A DNA stretch of 64,000 nucleotides, taken from the NCBI GenBank assembly GCA_001769535.1, contig MEOH01000002.1:186001-250000 (forward strand), given 5' to 3'. Within the stretch, counting starts at the first letter, position 1. Each line of letters begins with the position of its first letter. The DNA is from Bacteroidetes bacterium GWF2_38_335. GTDB lineage: Bacteria; Bacteroidota; Bacteroidia; Bacteroidales; GWF2-38-335. The notes beneath the pieces are model-generated. The model had not been told where the DNA came from. It saw nothing but the letters and a program-made list of their open reading frames with translations, and searched no databases. Below, in pieces: positions 18,754 through 27,732 of the stretch. The position numbers were made by a program, and so were the translations under genes.

Positions 18754-21167
18754 TACCGTATTTTTACCAATTTATATGTTTTTTCAAATCCAATGTATTT
18801 TATTTTTATCAGATAAATTCCGTTTATGTAACCGCTCACATCCAACACATTTTCCCTGCCGTTTGCTTTTCCTGAAAATACCTTTTCGCCTGATAACCTG
18901 TAAATGTCAATGGTATAATTATTAATCTCATTGGTATTGAAATAGACCTTATCTCTTGCGGGGTTGGGCCAGAACATTACCGAGGGTTCGGCGGGGAACT
19001 CTGCGGCATCCGGATTGCTTTGCCATACCTTCACCTTTGTCATTCCGTAAGACCGGGTGCTGGGTTTGTACGGCATTTTTTGTCCGCGCACACTGGTCAG
19101 GTCGGCTGGGTTGTATTTTGAAAACTCGTTATGCGCATAGGCCACAGCCATGAAGCAGTAATTTTTTCCTGTATCAATTGGCTCGCCGGTAAAGGCATCG
19201 GTTTTCATGCTGAAGGAACGTTTGAGACCGTCGTTTTCGGCATCAACAGCCAAATATGGATCATAATTATCTGAGGCAGGATTGTACCGGTGGTTTACCA
19301 GATCGCCAATCCCGTCTTTGATATCGCTCTGAAAAACGCAGATGGCCTTTTCGGGATTTTGCAAATCGGCCACCGTAACATTGGTATCAACCACCTGAAA
19401 GACCTGATATCCCTGAAAACTGTAATACGTATCGCAAAATTCCTGTGAAGTCAGACATTTAATGGTGGGCTCTTGTTTGTGAAAAGATTCAAGATAGTTA
19501 TTGGACTCCGGCCTGTTAAACAAAAGCACAATCAGCTCGCTGGTGGTCTGTATCAGTTTGAGTTCCGGTGCATCCGGACCATCAATCAACCTGAAGCAGT
19601 TGTTGAAATAGGACTGGGCTATGTCGTCGGCGCGGCGGAGTTCTTCCACCGAAGAATATGGGGTACCGGATAAAGCCCTATCCCAAATTGCTCCAAAGTG
19701 CACTGTTGCTATTGCACCGGGTTCTAACACTCCCGGACCATTTGAAATGACAAATCTTCTGTCATAAGGACTGTTATCACATGAATATTCGTCCCATGGT
19801 GGCATTGGAACACCTCCCTGCCCAAAACCGCAAGGATCGGAAGTCCCCGGAAACATAAAATCAGTAGGAATATCCGTTGAACCACCCGAGGGATGACCTG
19901 TTCCGCCATACATCATATGAGTATTGTCTTTCCATACACACCTCAAATAATTATATGTTTCCAAAGCAGTAGTTGGATCTTGTGTTGAGGGACTACCCTC
20001 ACCAGTTCCGTTAAAATATATGAAGCTTGTTAGACCATAGCGTTCATTGTCAACAATTCCATCGCCAAAATTCAATCCATTTATTCCATTATTGCAAGCA
20101 ACAACATCGTCAATGCCGTTATCAGGAATATATAAACCTGCCATTACATCAACACCAAAAGCCGGAGGGGGCGGGTCAGGTCCTCCATATCCATAAATAA
20201 CCCCTTCATCCACTGGCAGCCCGTTAAATAGAATTCCCAATCCTCTGCTTACATCTGATTCAAGGTAATCATCATAAGCGTACCCCATATCTGCATCACT
20301 CCAAAATCCCACATAAAAATCATGATAAGTATTCACCGACCTGTTTATTATCTGATAAGAATAAAATGTACAATTATTTATTTCATCCATTGTTCTGAAA
20401 GCATATGCTTGTGCACGAATTTCTATCTGAAGGGCTTCACCATCAAATTCTGAATGTGTATTGCCGTTATCATTGAAAACAAACCAAATGTTCTGGTCAC
20501 CGCGCAGACAAGAATTTTCAGTTTCAGGCGAATACCCACAGGGTAGTTCATTAATAAGATCATAATATGGATAATCACCATCAGCAGGGTTATATGTTCC
20601 ATCTTCATTGTTGTCAAAAAAAGGAGCCAGATAATAATCATATCCCTCTGCAATATTTCCATGAGCAGGCCAGTTTGTGATTATGTCCGGAATAGAATAT
20701 TCAGGAAAATTGCTTTCTCGTTCAGCAATTGAAGAATTAAACCAATTTCGGAAAGTCAGAATATCCTTTTTATAAGTCACATATTGTTTGTCATATTTGG
20801 CGCAGTTTTCCACATCTGTATTTCCCAAATTTTCTGTAGTAGACTTCAAATGTCCTGCAAAAAAATCGCAGCCATTTGATCGATATCTCACCCCCGAAAA
20901 TTTTAATTGTTCTGATTCATCAATACCCCCAATCCAAAGAGCACCAGCAAAAGAACAATGCTTCCCCGACCCCTTAGGTATTTCATACCTTGGACTGCCC
21001 TGTAAATCCCACCACATATCCCCACCATTGTGAATCAGCGTCCGCACATTGTTCACTTCAAGAAAAGCAGAAGATGTGGGAGCGCTGCACCCGGCTGTAA
21101 TCCCTTTCTGCGGTTTGGCCGGAATGAAAAGCAATAATAACAGTAATAAACTAAGTGCAATTTTCAT
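18753..21167 (-). CDS. Large T9SS cargo, paralog 2
   Basis: The 804-residue protein has a Leu-rich signal peptide (1-19, ending FIPAKP) and the family signature GITAGCSAPTSSAFLEVNN. Further family features are GDMWWDLQGSPRYEIPKGSG, the Asp-rich FFDNNEDGTYNPADGDYPY near residue 170, GDQNIWFVFNDNGNTH, and a T9SS sorting domain in the last 75 residues (FWPNPARDKVYFNTNEINNY). The 3' half is nearly identical to paralog 1 while the 5' half is closer in style to paralogs 3 and 4 (WWD, SGKH). It is probably the first gene of a minus-strand operon with paralog 1 and the 14358 cargo gene. Confidence 0.8.
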   Translation of the reverse strand: MKIALSLLLLLLLFIPAKPQKGITAGCSAPTSSAFLEVNNVRTLIHNGGDMWWDLQGSPRYEIPKGSGKHCSFAGALWIGGIDESEQLKFSGVRYRSNGCDFFAGHLKSTTENLGNTDVENCAKYDKQYVTYKKDILTFRNWFNSSIAERESNFPEYSIPDIITNWPAHGNIAEGYDYYLAPFFDNNEDGTYNPADGDYPYYDLINELPCGYSPETENSCLRGDQNIWFVFNDNGNTHSEFDGEALQIEIRAQAYAFRTMDEINNCTFYSYQIINRSVNTYHDFYVGFWSDADMGYAYDDYLESDVSRGLGILFNGLPVDEGVIYGYGGPDPPPPAFGVDVMAGLYIPDNGIDDVVACNNGINGLNFGDGIVDNERYGLTSFIYFNGTGEGSPSTQDPTTALETYNYLRCVWKDNTHMMYGGTGHPSGGSTDIPTDFMFPGTSDPCGFGQGGVPMPPWDEYSCDNSPYDRRFVISNGPGVLEPGAIATVHFGAIWDRALSGTPYSSVEELRRADDIAQSYFNNCFRLIDGPDAPELKLIQTTSELIVLLFNRPESNNYLESFHKQEPTIKCLTSQEFCDTYYSFQGYQVFQVVDTNVTVADLQNPEKAICVFQSDIKDGIGDLVNHRYNPASDNYDPYLAVDAENDGLKRSFSMKTDAFTGEPIDTGKNYCFMAVAYAHNEFSKYNPADLTSVRGQKMPYKPSTRSYGMTKVKVWQSNPDAAEFPAEPSVMFWPNPARDKVYFNTNEINNYTIDIYRLSGEKVFSGKANGRENVLDVSGYINGIYLIKIKYIGFEKTYKLVKIR

Positions 21168-21185
21168 CGTTCAGGATTGATTTAC

Positions 21186-21193
21186 CAAATATA
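21186..21193 (-). promoter_or_regulatory. -7 promoter element for the cargo operon
   Basis: Read on the minus strand this is TATATTTG, an exact TAnnTTTG match 18 bp upstream of the start of paralog 2. No TTG was found at the expected -33 spacing, so the call is tentative. Confidence 0.4.
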
Positions 21194-21283
21194 AGAAATT
21201 TTTGTAATTATTGCATTATTAATTTATTAACGGCTGTTCACAGATTGTTTTCGGTAGGTTTTCAGTCATGAGCGGCTTTTTTT

Positions 21284-21341
21284 GTCGGAGCGCGACTCCA
21301 AGTCGTGTTAGTCGGAGTGCGACTCCAAGTCGCGCCCCGAC
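21284..21341. repeat. Dispersed GTCGGAGTGCGACTCC repeat, copy 1
   Basis: Two tandem units of GTCGGAG(T/C)GCGACTCCAAGTCG, each containing the self-complementary GGAGTGCGACTCC core, end with CGCCCCGAC. Related copies lie at 24015-24074 and 27673-27732, always next to a large cargo gene. Confidence 0.7.
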
Positions 21342-21363
21342 TAAGAAAAGTCGCACCCCAACC

Positions 21364-21403
21364 CAAAAAACAAATCCGCCCCACTGCTGCAGTGAAAGGC
21401 GGA
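21364..21403 (-). terminator. Terminator after paralog 3
   Basis: On the minus strand TCCGCC pairs with GGCGGA (21398-21403 with 21375-21380) around an inner CACTGC/GCAGTG hairpin, and is followed by TTTGTTTTTT. An exact copy lies 3679 bp away, downstream of paralog 4. Confidence 0.65.
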
Positions 21404-21436
21404 CTGTCTTCTATCATTGGCAATAAGGCGGGACTT

Positions 21437-23839
21437 TTATTGCCTTACAATTTTGTGTACCTCTTTCTTTCCGTTTTTCTCTAAATTCAGATAATATATT
21501 CCTTTTGAAAAATCACTCATATCAATGGTATTCAATCCCTCACGAACCACAAAATTCCTTAACTCTTTCCCGTGGATGTCATAGATGGTCAGATTAAGAT
21601 TCAATGAACTTTCTGACTTTACATACACCACATCGGTTACCGGATTGGGATATACCGAAATCTTTATCTCAACGGGCAATTCTTCGGCATATACGGCATC
21701 CGGATTGGTTTCATATACCTTAACATGATTCATGCCCGGCGTACGGCGGCTGGGCTTGTATGGCCTGCGTTGACCGTATAAGGTACCCGGATCAGTGGGA
21801 TTGTAATGCAGATAATCATTATGTGCATAGGCAATGGCCATATAGTAATAATTAACCTCCGGATCAAGTGCCAGTCCGGTAAACAAATCAGTGCCGGCAG
21901 TAAACACATGACCGATGCCCTCATCTGCCGCATCAACCATCAGCTTCGGCTCAGAAACTCCGGTTTCCATATTGTTAGAATAGTTGTACAGATCGCCAAT
22001 TCCATCGGCAAGGTCGCACTGATAAACCAGCCGGGCTTTGGTTTCATCGGTCAGTTCAGACACCCTGACGTCCAGTCCGGTTACCTGATAAACCTGATAT
22101 CCCTGGAAAGTGTAGAATGAATCACAATCGGGTAAACCTTCAGGAATCAGCATGGTGTAATCCTTTTTATGATATCCTTCCAGATAATTATTTGAGTTGA
22201 TGGTATTGAACAGATTGAAAAGAAACTCTCCGGAAGCAGTTGTAATCTCCATTTCGGGGGCATCCGGACTATCAGTCACCCTGAAACAATTGTCGAAATA
22301 GACCTGGGCGAGATCATCAGCCCGATTGAGTTCGGCAACCGATGGGTAAGAATTTGTCTCTACTCCCCTTGCCCACACAACACCATAGGAAAAGTCCTCG
22401 ACCTGACCGGGTTCCATGGTAAAAGAACCGGATCCCAAAACTAACCTTCTGTCACCAGAAGTATTTTCAGTGGTGATTTCGTCCCATGCCGGCATTGGAG
22501 TACCGTTCTGGCCAAACCCGCAGGGATCGGATGTTCCGGGGAACATAAACTTAGTTTCAGTGGAAGTGGCAACAGGGTCTTCAAAATAGCCGCAACCTCC
22601 ATAAACAAGATGCGAAGCATCGGTCCAAATGGACTGCAGATACATATAATAATGATAGGCAGTCCCAGGGTCGCCGGTTTCAGGGTAAACCCCACCTGAA
22701 TTACTATAATACATACTTGAATTTAACCCTGACCTTTCATTATCAGCTATTCCATCTCCAAAATTCAGTCCGTTTACCGATTCATTGCACCCGGCAGCAT
22801 TATCAATTCCGTCATTGATCATGTACGGACCTTCAAAAAAATCAATTCCGACAGCCGGCGGATTATCTCCATAAGCTGTGGCAGCCCCAAGGTCGCCTCC
22901 AGCCTGATTGAAAAAGTAACCCATTCCTCGTTGAACATCAGTTCCGACAAAATCATCCCATGGTGATCCAAGGTCAGCATCAGCAAACATTCCTGCAACC
23001 ATCTGGGTATAGGTGTGTGTTGAACGGTTTATTACTTCGTATTTATAAAAAGTACAATTATTTACTTCGTCTTCAGTACTGAGAGCAAAGGCCTGAGCTC
23101 TGATTTCCAAACCTATGGCATCACCAAAAGTTTCGCCGTGCGTGTTCCCTTTGTCATTGAAAACCCACCAGATATTTTGATCGCCATATAACCTTGGAAA
23201 CCTGTCCTCGCGTGAAAATCCACAGGGAACAGTACCTGTCAGGTCATAATATGGATAATCTCCATCTTCGGGATTGTATGCCCCATCAAGATTATAATCG
23301 AAAAAAGGAGCAAGATAATAGTCATACCCTGCGGCCTGATCACCATTGCCGGGCCAGTTCAGAATGGAGGCCGGAATTTCATATCCGGGATATTCGGCTG
23401 CCTGGGTTTCGGGATCAGAGTTATACCAGTTCACAAAAGTTTCCACTTCATCCCTATAGGTGACAAAAAGCTGGTCGTAAGCACTGCACACATCGGGTGT
23501 TACTTCGGCAGAGGAATTGAGCGGTCCGGGCCAGAAATCCACTCCGCTCATCCTGTATCTCTGGGCAGCCACATGCAGGTTTCCCGAACCATCCAGTCCG
23601 CCAAACCACATAGCTCCAACAAACATTGAATGTTTACCCGATCCTTTGGGAACTTCATATTCCGGACTTCCTGACAGATCCCACCACATATCACCGCCCG
23701 AATGAATCATGGCCCTTACATTATTTATTTCGAGGAATGCTGAGGATGTTCCGGGAGTACAACCCGCCTTGACATCCTTCTGGCAAAATGCATAATTAAA
23801 TGCGTTTACCAGGATTAGGAAAAGGAAAAGTTTCTTCAT
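21437..23839 (-). CDS. Large T9SS cargo, paralog 3
   Basis: The 800-residue protein has a signal peptide (1-19, ending NYAFCQ), then KDVKAGCTPGTSSAFLEINN and GDMWWDLSGSPEYEVPKGSG. The Asp-rich loop YNLDGAYNPEDGDYPYYD is near residue 170, and DADLGSPWDDFVGTDVQRGM is near 295. The last 75 residues are a T9SS sorting domain (ISVYPNPVTDVVYVKSE, DFSKGIYYLNLEKNG). It is most similar to paralog 4, including the last codons and 3' flank. By family knowledge the protein is translocated by the T9SS and exposed or released. The catalytic or binding role is unknown. Confidence 0.8.
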   Translation of the reverse strand: MKKLFLFLILVNAFNYAFCQKDVKAGCTPGTSSAFLEINNVRAMIHSGGDMWWDLSGSPEYEVPKGSGKHSMFVGAMWFGGLDGSGNLHVAAQRYRMSGVDFWPGPLNSSAEVTPDVCSAYDQLFVTYRDEVETFVNWYNSDPETQAAEYPGYEIPASILNWPGNGDQAAGYDYYLAPFFDYNLDGAYNPEDGDYPYYDLTGTVPCGFSREDRFPRLYGDQNIWWVFNDKGNTHGETFGDAIGLEIRAQAFALSTEDEVNNCTFYKYEVINRSTHTYTQMVAGMFADADLGSPWDDFVGTDVQRGMGYFFNQAGGDLGAATAYGDNPPAVGIDFFEGPYMINDGIDNAAGCNESVNGLNFGDGIADNERSGLNSSMYYSNSGGVYPETGDPGTAYHYYMYLQSIWTDASHLVYGGCGYFEDPVATSTETKFMFPGTSDPCGFGQNGTPMPAWDEITTENTSGDRRLVLGSGSFTMEPGQVEDFSYGVVWARGVETNSYPSVAELNRADDLAQVYFDNCFRVTDSPDAPEMEITTASGEFLFNLFNTINSNNYLEGYHKKDYTMLIPEGLPDCDSFYTFQGYQVYQVTGLDVRVSELTDETKARLVYQCDLADGIGDLYNYSNNMETGVSEPKLMVDAADEGIGHVFTAGTDLFTGLALDPEVNYYYMAIAYAHNDYLHYNPTDPGTLYGQRRPYKPSRRTPGMNHVKVYETNPDAVYAEELPVEIKISVYPNPVTDVVYVKSESSLNLNLTIYDIHGKELRNFVVREGLNTIDMSDFSKGIYYLNLEKNGKKEVHKIVRQ

Positions 23840-24014
23840 AGCATGTTTTTCTTAAAGATACGTACAAAACCAAAAATTATGTTGACCAATTAACAAGTAC
23901 CATACTTCAGTTACCGAAAGGGGCTTTTTTATCTACTAACGGTCGCTCGCTCCACTCCGCTCACCCAAGTCTCCCGACTTGAGTGCTTTGCTTCCCGACT
24001 TGGGTGCTTTTTTA

Positions 24015-24074
24015 GTCGGAGTGCGACTCCAAGTCGTGCCCCGACTAAAAAAAAACTCCAAGTCGCGCCCCGAC
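24015..24074. repeat. Dispersed GTCGGAGTGCGACTCC repeat, copy 2
   Basis: This unit reads GTCGGAGTGCGACTCC followed by AAGTCGTGCCCCGAC and a second partial unit (ACTCCAAGTCGCGCCCCGAC). It is upstream of paralog 3. Confidence 0.7.
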
Positions 24075-24083
24075 AATAAACGT

Positions 24084-24167
24084 AACCATCATTCAGTTAT
24101 AAATAACCATCCTCCAATTATAAACAACCATAGTTCAGTTATAAATAACTATTGACCAATAATATTT
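24084..24167. repeat. 21-bp tandem repeats, candidate operator array
   Basis: Units start at 24084, 24105, 24126 and 24147, with the pattern AACCATnnTnCARTTATAAAY; the fourth is degenerate. The 21-bp period equals two helical turns, so the units face the same side of DNA. Single related sequences (ACCATACTTCAGTTAC) lie just upstream of paralogs 3 and 4. Binding by the neighbouring HTH protein is a guess. Confidence 0.55.
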
Positions 24168-24510
24168 TTTTATCCCTTTCATATATCTGTTTATTACGTT
24201 TTGATAACATTTACTTATTTTTTTATTATTTAAGATGCTGTTTATTTCTTTATTATCTTATTTATATATAGTTTTAATATTTATTGATAACTTTTTGTCA
24301 TTTTTAAATATTTAGTTATTAATAAGTAAAATTATTTTATCAGTTTTAAATATTAATTTATATTATAATATTCATAATATATATATTTTTTCTATATAAA
24401 TATAATTTTTTGCTATTTTGTTATAATATAATTGAATTTTATAAGATTTTTAAATATTTTTATGTTAGATATTAATAATATTATTAACTGATTATTTAAA
24501 AACAAATAAA

Positions 24511-24858
24511 ATGATTACCTACAACCTCCAAAGAATGTTTCGATTAAGGTCTATCGGAAAACCCTTTACATTCCTGCGCCAAAACGGCTTTACCTACGCC
24601 ATTGCACACCGGCTGGCATCGGGCAAGTTCAAGGGGATGAACAACCAGCACCTCTATAAACTCTGTCAATTACTTTATTGCACTCCAAACGACCTCATGG
24701 ATTACACCCCCGGCAACGACCCCGAAGACCACCCCCTACACACACTTATAAAAGACAACCCAACCCACAACTACACCTCCGAGATGCGCAAAATGTCCCT
24801 CGAAAAACTTAAAAAACTCGACCAGTTCCTCACTGACCTGAAAAATGACGACATATAA
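24511..24858 (+). CDS. Small XRE/Cro-type HTH regulator
   Basis: The 115-residue protein has an HTH_26-like domain over about residues 5-70 (MFRLRSIGKPFTFLRQNGF, HRLASGKFKGMNNQHLYKLC, LYCTPNDLMDYTPG). A short helical tail follows (SLEKLKKLDQFLTDLKN), similar to tails that mediate dimerisation. It lies between the two copies of a segmental duplication, on the opposite strand to the cargo genes, behind a very AT-rich leader. Codon choice (many ACC, CAC, CCC) is more GC-rich than the leader. It could regulate the flanking cargo genes through the 21-bp repeats (inference). Confidence 0.8.
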   Translation: MITYNLQRMFRLRSIGKPFTFLRQNGFTYAIAHRLASGKFKGMNNQHLYKLCQLLYCTPNDLMDYTPGNDPEDHPLHTLIKDNPTHNYTSEMRKMSLEKLKKLDQFLTDLKNDDI

Positions 24859-24863
24859 CCGTT

Positions 24864-24887
24864 CACCCAAGTCTCCAGACTTGGGTG
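24864..24887. repeat. CACCCAAGTC hairpin
   Basis: An 11-bp stem CACCCAAGTCT/AGACTTGGGTG has a 2-nt loop just after the HTH stop codon. The same hairpin with small changes is found near 23962 and at 27637-27660, upstream of paralogs 3 and 4. It lacks a T run, so it is listed as a repeat rather than a terminator. Confidence 0.6.
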
Positions 24888-24965
24888 TCGTTATCAAGTC
24901 TCCCTGCCAACCTCCGGTCAAGCACTTCCAAAACAAAGTTTTCAGGATATTACCATTCTACCATT

Positions 24966-25036
24966 TAACTATTTTGTCACACATCACCCATAACCCATAA
25001 CCCATAACTTATAACCCATAACTCATAACCCAAAAC
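24966..25036. repeat. 7-bp tandem repeats (CCCATAA)n
   Basis: About nine imperfect units of CCCATAA/CTCATAA. This is the complement of the (GTTATGA/G)n tracts at 53457-53612 and near 61295. Confidence 0.75.
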
Positions 25037-25042
25037 CCAACC

Positions 25043-25082
25043 CAAAAAACAAATCCGCCCCACTGCTGCAGTGAAAGGCGGA
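25043..25082 (-). terminator. Terminator after paralog 4
   Basis: Identical to the terminator at 21364-21403: nested TCCGCC/GGCGGA and CACTGC/GCAGTG stems followed on the minus strand by TTTGTTTTTT. It lies inside the 105-bp identical block 25039-25143. Confidence 0.65.
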
Positions 25083-25115
25083 CTGTCTTCTATCATTGGC
25101 AATAAGGCGGGACTT

Positions 25116-27521
25116 TTATTGCCTTACAATTTTGTGTACCTCTGACTTGCTGTTTTGTTCGATCTTCAGATAATAAACCCCGGGAGCAAAATCTGAAAAA
25201 TCTACAGATAAACTTCCTTCAACCGATTCAACTTTTCGCATCATTTTTCCGCGACTGTTGTATATTGATATGGTTAATGGATAATCCTCAATTGTATTAA
25301 TATAAACTATTCCATTTGTTGGATTTGGATATACATTGGCATTTAATCCAGCTATCTCTGCAATTGAATTTACTGCATTCATATTTGTCTGGTAAACTCT
25401 TACATAATTCAGTCCTACCGACCTGCGACTTGGTTTGTACGGTTTTTTCTGTCCGGTGAAAGTAGCAGGATCAGCCGGATTATAATGCAGGTAATCATTA
25501 TATGCATAGGCAATGGCCATGTAAAAATAATTGTTTCCTGTATCCAGCGGTTCACCGGTAAATTTATCTTCATTTGCCGTGAAATAATGATCAATCCCGG
25601 TGTTTGCAGCAGTAACCATTAAAGTGGGTGTGCTTGTTCCGGAACTAATATCAACAATATAATTGATCAGATCTTCAATTGCATCATTCACATCGCACTG
25701 AAACACCAAACGTGCTTTTGTATCATCATTCAACTCATTAACGGTTATGCTTGTATCGGTAACCTGATATACCTGATATCCCTGAAAAGTAAAAAATGAA
25801 TCGCATTCTGTTGTTCCCACGGGAGCAGAAATTGTATAATCAAGTTTGTGATACAATTCCAGATAATTATTTGAAGCTGCAGTATTAAATAAATTGAACT
25901 GAAATTCACCCGGAGCAGTGGTGATGGTCATATCCGGGGCATCCGGACCATCAATCAACCTGAAACAGTTATCAAAATATGCCTGAGCAATATCATCGGC
26001 ACGCATGAGTTCGGCAAGAGATGCCAGTGAATCGCCGGTCTCTGCCCTTGCCCAAACCGCTGCGTATGAAATATCATCTACTTGGCCGGGTTCCATCCTG
26101 AATTCACCGGTAGCCATCAGAATTCTTCTGTCATAGGGCACATTGCTTTCAGTGATTTCATCCCACTGAGGCATAGGTATGCCGCCCTGACCAAAGCCGC
26201 ATGGATCTGAAATTCCTGGGAAAATAATATCAGATTGTGTTGTTGTGGAACCGGCATTTGAATAATGTCCGGTTCCCCCGTAAAACAAAGGAGAACCATC
26301 TTTCCAAATTGACTGCAAGTACTGATAGTATTCAAGCGCCGAGGAAGGATCCTGAGTTGCCGGATTCCCTTCACCCATATTATTTATAAATATGCAATGA
26401 TTTAAACCAGACCTTTCATTATCAATAATTCCGTCATCAAAATTTAAACCTGTAATTGAAGAATTGCAACCTGTAAGGTCATCCATTCCATTATTTTCAA
26501 GATATGGCCCTTCAAAAAAGTCAATCCCAATGACAGGTGGTCTTTCACCATAACTGTAAACAACCCCCTCATCAACAGCTCTTCCATTGTAGAAATAACC
26601 CAAACCTCTTTGTACATCACAACCTCCGTAATCATCATAACTATAACCCAAATCACCATCAGTCCAGATACCAGCATACATTTGAGTATAAGTAGTTGAA
26701 GAACGGTTAATAATCTGATATGAGTAAAAAGTGCAATTATTCAGTTCATCGGTTGTTGAAAAAGCAAAAGCCTGCGCCCTGATTTCAAGTCCGATTGAAT
26801 TTCCTCCACTTTCAGTATGATCATTCCCTTTATCATTATACACCCACCAGATATTTTGATCACCATACAAGCGCGGCACCCTGTTCTCCCTTGAAAAACC
26901 ACATGGAACATCATCGTTTAAATCATAATATGGATAATCACCGTCATTCGGATTATAATTACCATCCTGATTGTTATCAAAAAAAGGAGCCAGATAATAA
27001 TCATAACCCGATGCCACATCGCCATGAGCAGGCCAATTAATAATTGATTCAGGAATCACATAATCGGGATATTCTGATGCCTGAGTTGCAGGGTCAGAAT
27101 TAAACCAATCATTGAAAGTTTCTACTTCCTCCCTGAAGGTGACAAAAAGATAATCGTATGATGAGCATACATCCGGACTGACCTCTGCATCTAGAGTGGT
27201 TAATGGTCCGGGCCAATAATCAACTCCTTCGCTGCGGTAACGCTGAGCAGCCAGATGAAGATTGCCTGATTCATCAATTCCTCCGAACCATAAAGATCCT
27301 GCAAACAAGGAGTGTTTTCCAGAGCCTTTAGGAACTTCATACTGCGCATTTCCTGAAAGATCCCACCACATATCACCGCCTGAATGAATCAGTGCCCTTA
27401 CATTATTTATTTCGAGGAATGCTGAGGATGTTCCGGGGGTACAACCTGCTTTGACATCCTTTTGGCAATATGTAATATTATATACAAAAGCCATGGTAAT
27501 AAGTAAAAGTAGATTTTTCAT
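25116..27521 (-). CDS. Large T9SS cargo, paralog 4
   Basis: The 801-residue protein has a signal peptide (1-19, ending NITYCQ), then KDVKAGCTPGTSSAFLEINN and DMWWDLSGNAQYEVPKGSGK. Other family features are FFDNNQDGNYNPNDGDYPYY near residue 170, GDQNIWWVYNDKGNDH, and DGDLGYSYDDYGGCDVQRGL near 290. The last 70 residues are a T9SS sorting domain (ANVYPNPTNGIVYINTIE, DFAPGVYYLKIEQNS). It has an intact TTG-N21-TAGTTTTG promoter, unlike paralog 3. Function is unknown. Conserved Asp-rich loops suggest calcium-stabilised repeats. Confidence 0.8.
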   Translation of the reverse strand: MKNLLLLITMAFVYNITYCQKDVKAGCTPGTSSAFLEINNVRALIHSGGDMWWDLSGNAQYEVPKGSGKHSLFAGSLWFGGIDESGNLHLAAQRYRSEGVDYWPGPLTTLDAEVSPDVCSSYDYLFVTFREEVETFNDWFNSDPATQASEYPDYVIPESIINWPAHGDVASGYDYYLAPFFDNNQDGNYNPNDGDYPYYDLNDDVPCGFSRENRVPRLYGDQNIWWVYNDKGNDHTESGGNSIGLEIRAQAFAFSTTDELNNCTFYSYQIINRSSTTYTQMYAGIWTDGDLGYSYDDYGGCDVQRGLGYFYNGRAVDEGVVYSYGERPPVIGIDFFEGPYLENNGMDDLTGCNSSITGLNFDDGIIDNERSGLNHCIFINNMGEGNPATQDPSSALEYYQYLQSIWKDGSPLFYGGTGHYSNAGSTTTQSDIIFPGISDPCGFGQGGIPMPQWDEITESNVPYDRRILMATGEFRMEPGQVDDISYAAVWARAETGDSLASLAELMRADDIAQAYFDNCFRLIDGPDAPDMTITTAPGEFQFNLFNTAASNNYLELYHKLDYTISAPVGTTECDSFFTFQGYQVYQVTDTSITVNELNDDTKARLVFQCDVNDAIEDLINYIVDISSGTSTPTLMVTAANTGIDHYFTANEDKFTGEPLDTGNNYFYMAIAYAYNDYLHYNPADPATFTGQKKPYKPSRRSVGLNYVRVYQTNMNAVNSIAEIAGLNANVYPNPTNGIVYINTIEDYPLTISIYNSRGKMMRKVESVEGSLSVDFSDFAPGVYYLKIEQNSKSEVHKIVRQ

Positions 27522-27544
27522 AGACTGTTTTTTTTATATACGTT

Positions 27545-27576
27545 CAAAACTAAAAATTATGTTGACAAATTAACAA
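27545..27576 (-). promoter_or_regulatory. Promoter for paralog 4
   Basis: On the minus strand TTG (27574-27576), 21 bp, then TAGTTTTG (27545-27552), 23 bp before the start codon. The equivalent site of paralog 3 has one substitution in the -7 element. Confidence 0.5.
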
Positions 27577-27672
27577 TTACCATACTTCAGTTACCGAAAG
27601 GGACTTTTTTATCTACTAACGGTCGCTCGCTCCGCTCACCCAAGTCTCCCGACTTGGGTGCTTTGCTTAATA

Positions 27673-27732
27673 GTCGGAGTGCGACTCCAAGTCGCACCCC
27701 GACTAAAAAAAACTCCAAGTCTCGCCCCGACT
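27673..27732. repeat. Dispersed GTCGGAGTGCGACTCC repeat, copy 3
   Basis: Same two-part structure as the copy at 24015-24074, upstream of paralog 4. Confidence 0.7.

Larger units (their letters stand above)
23840..24510. other. Regulatory-looking gap between paralog 3 and the HTH gene
   Basis: From left to right it holds a degenerate promoter copy (CAAAACCA at about 23866-23873; the paralog 4 copy is intact), the sequence ACCATACTTCAGTTAC, a CCCAAGTC/GACTTGGG hairpin near 23962, and the GTCGGAG dispersed repeat (24015-24074). Four 21-bp repeats (24084-24167) follow, then about 330 bp of extremely AT-rich DNA up to the HTH start. No gene is seen. Confidence 0.55.

Noticed and set aside
16251-21167. 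Possible assembly duplication of paralogs 1 and 2
   Set aside because: The 5' halves differ throughout and flanking hairpins have different stems, so these are two real genes, although the identical 3' block should be checked with long reads.
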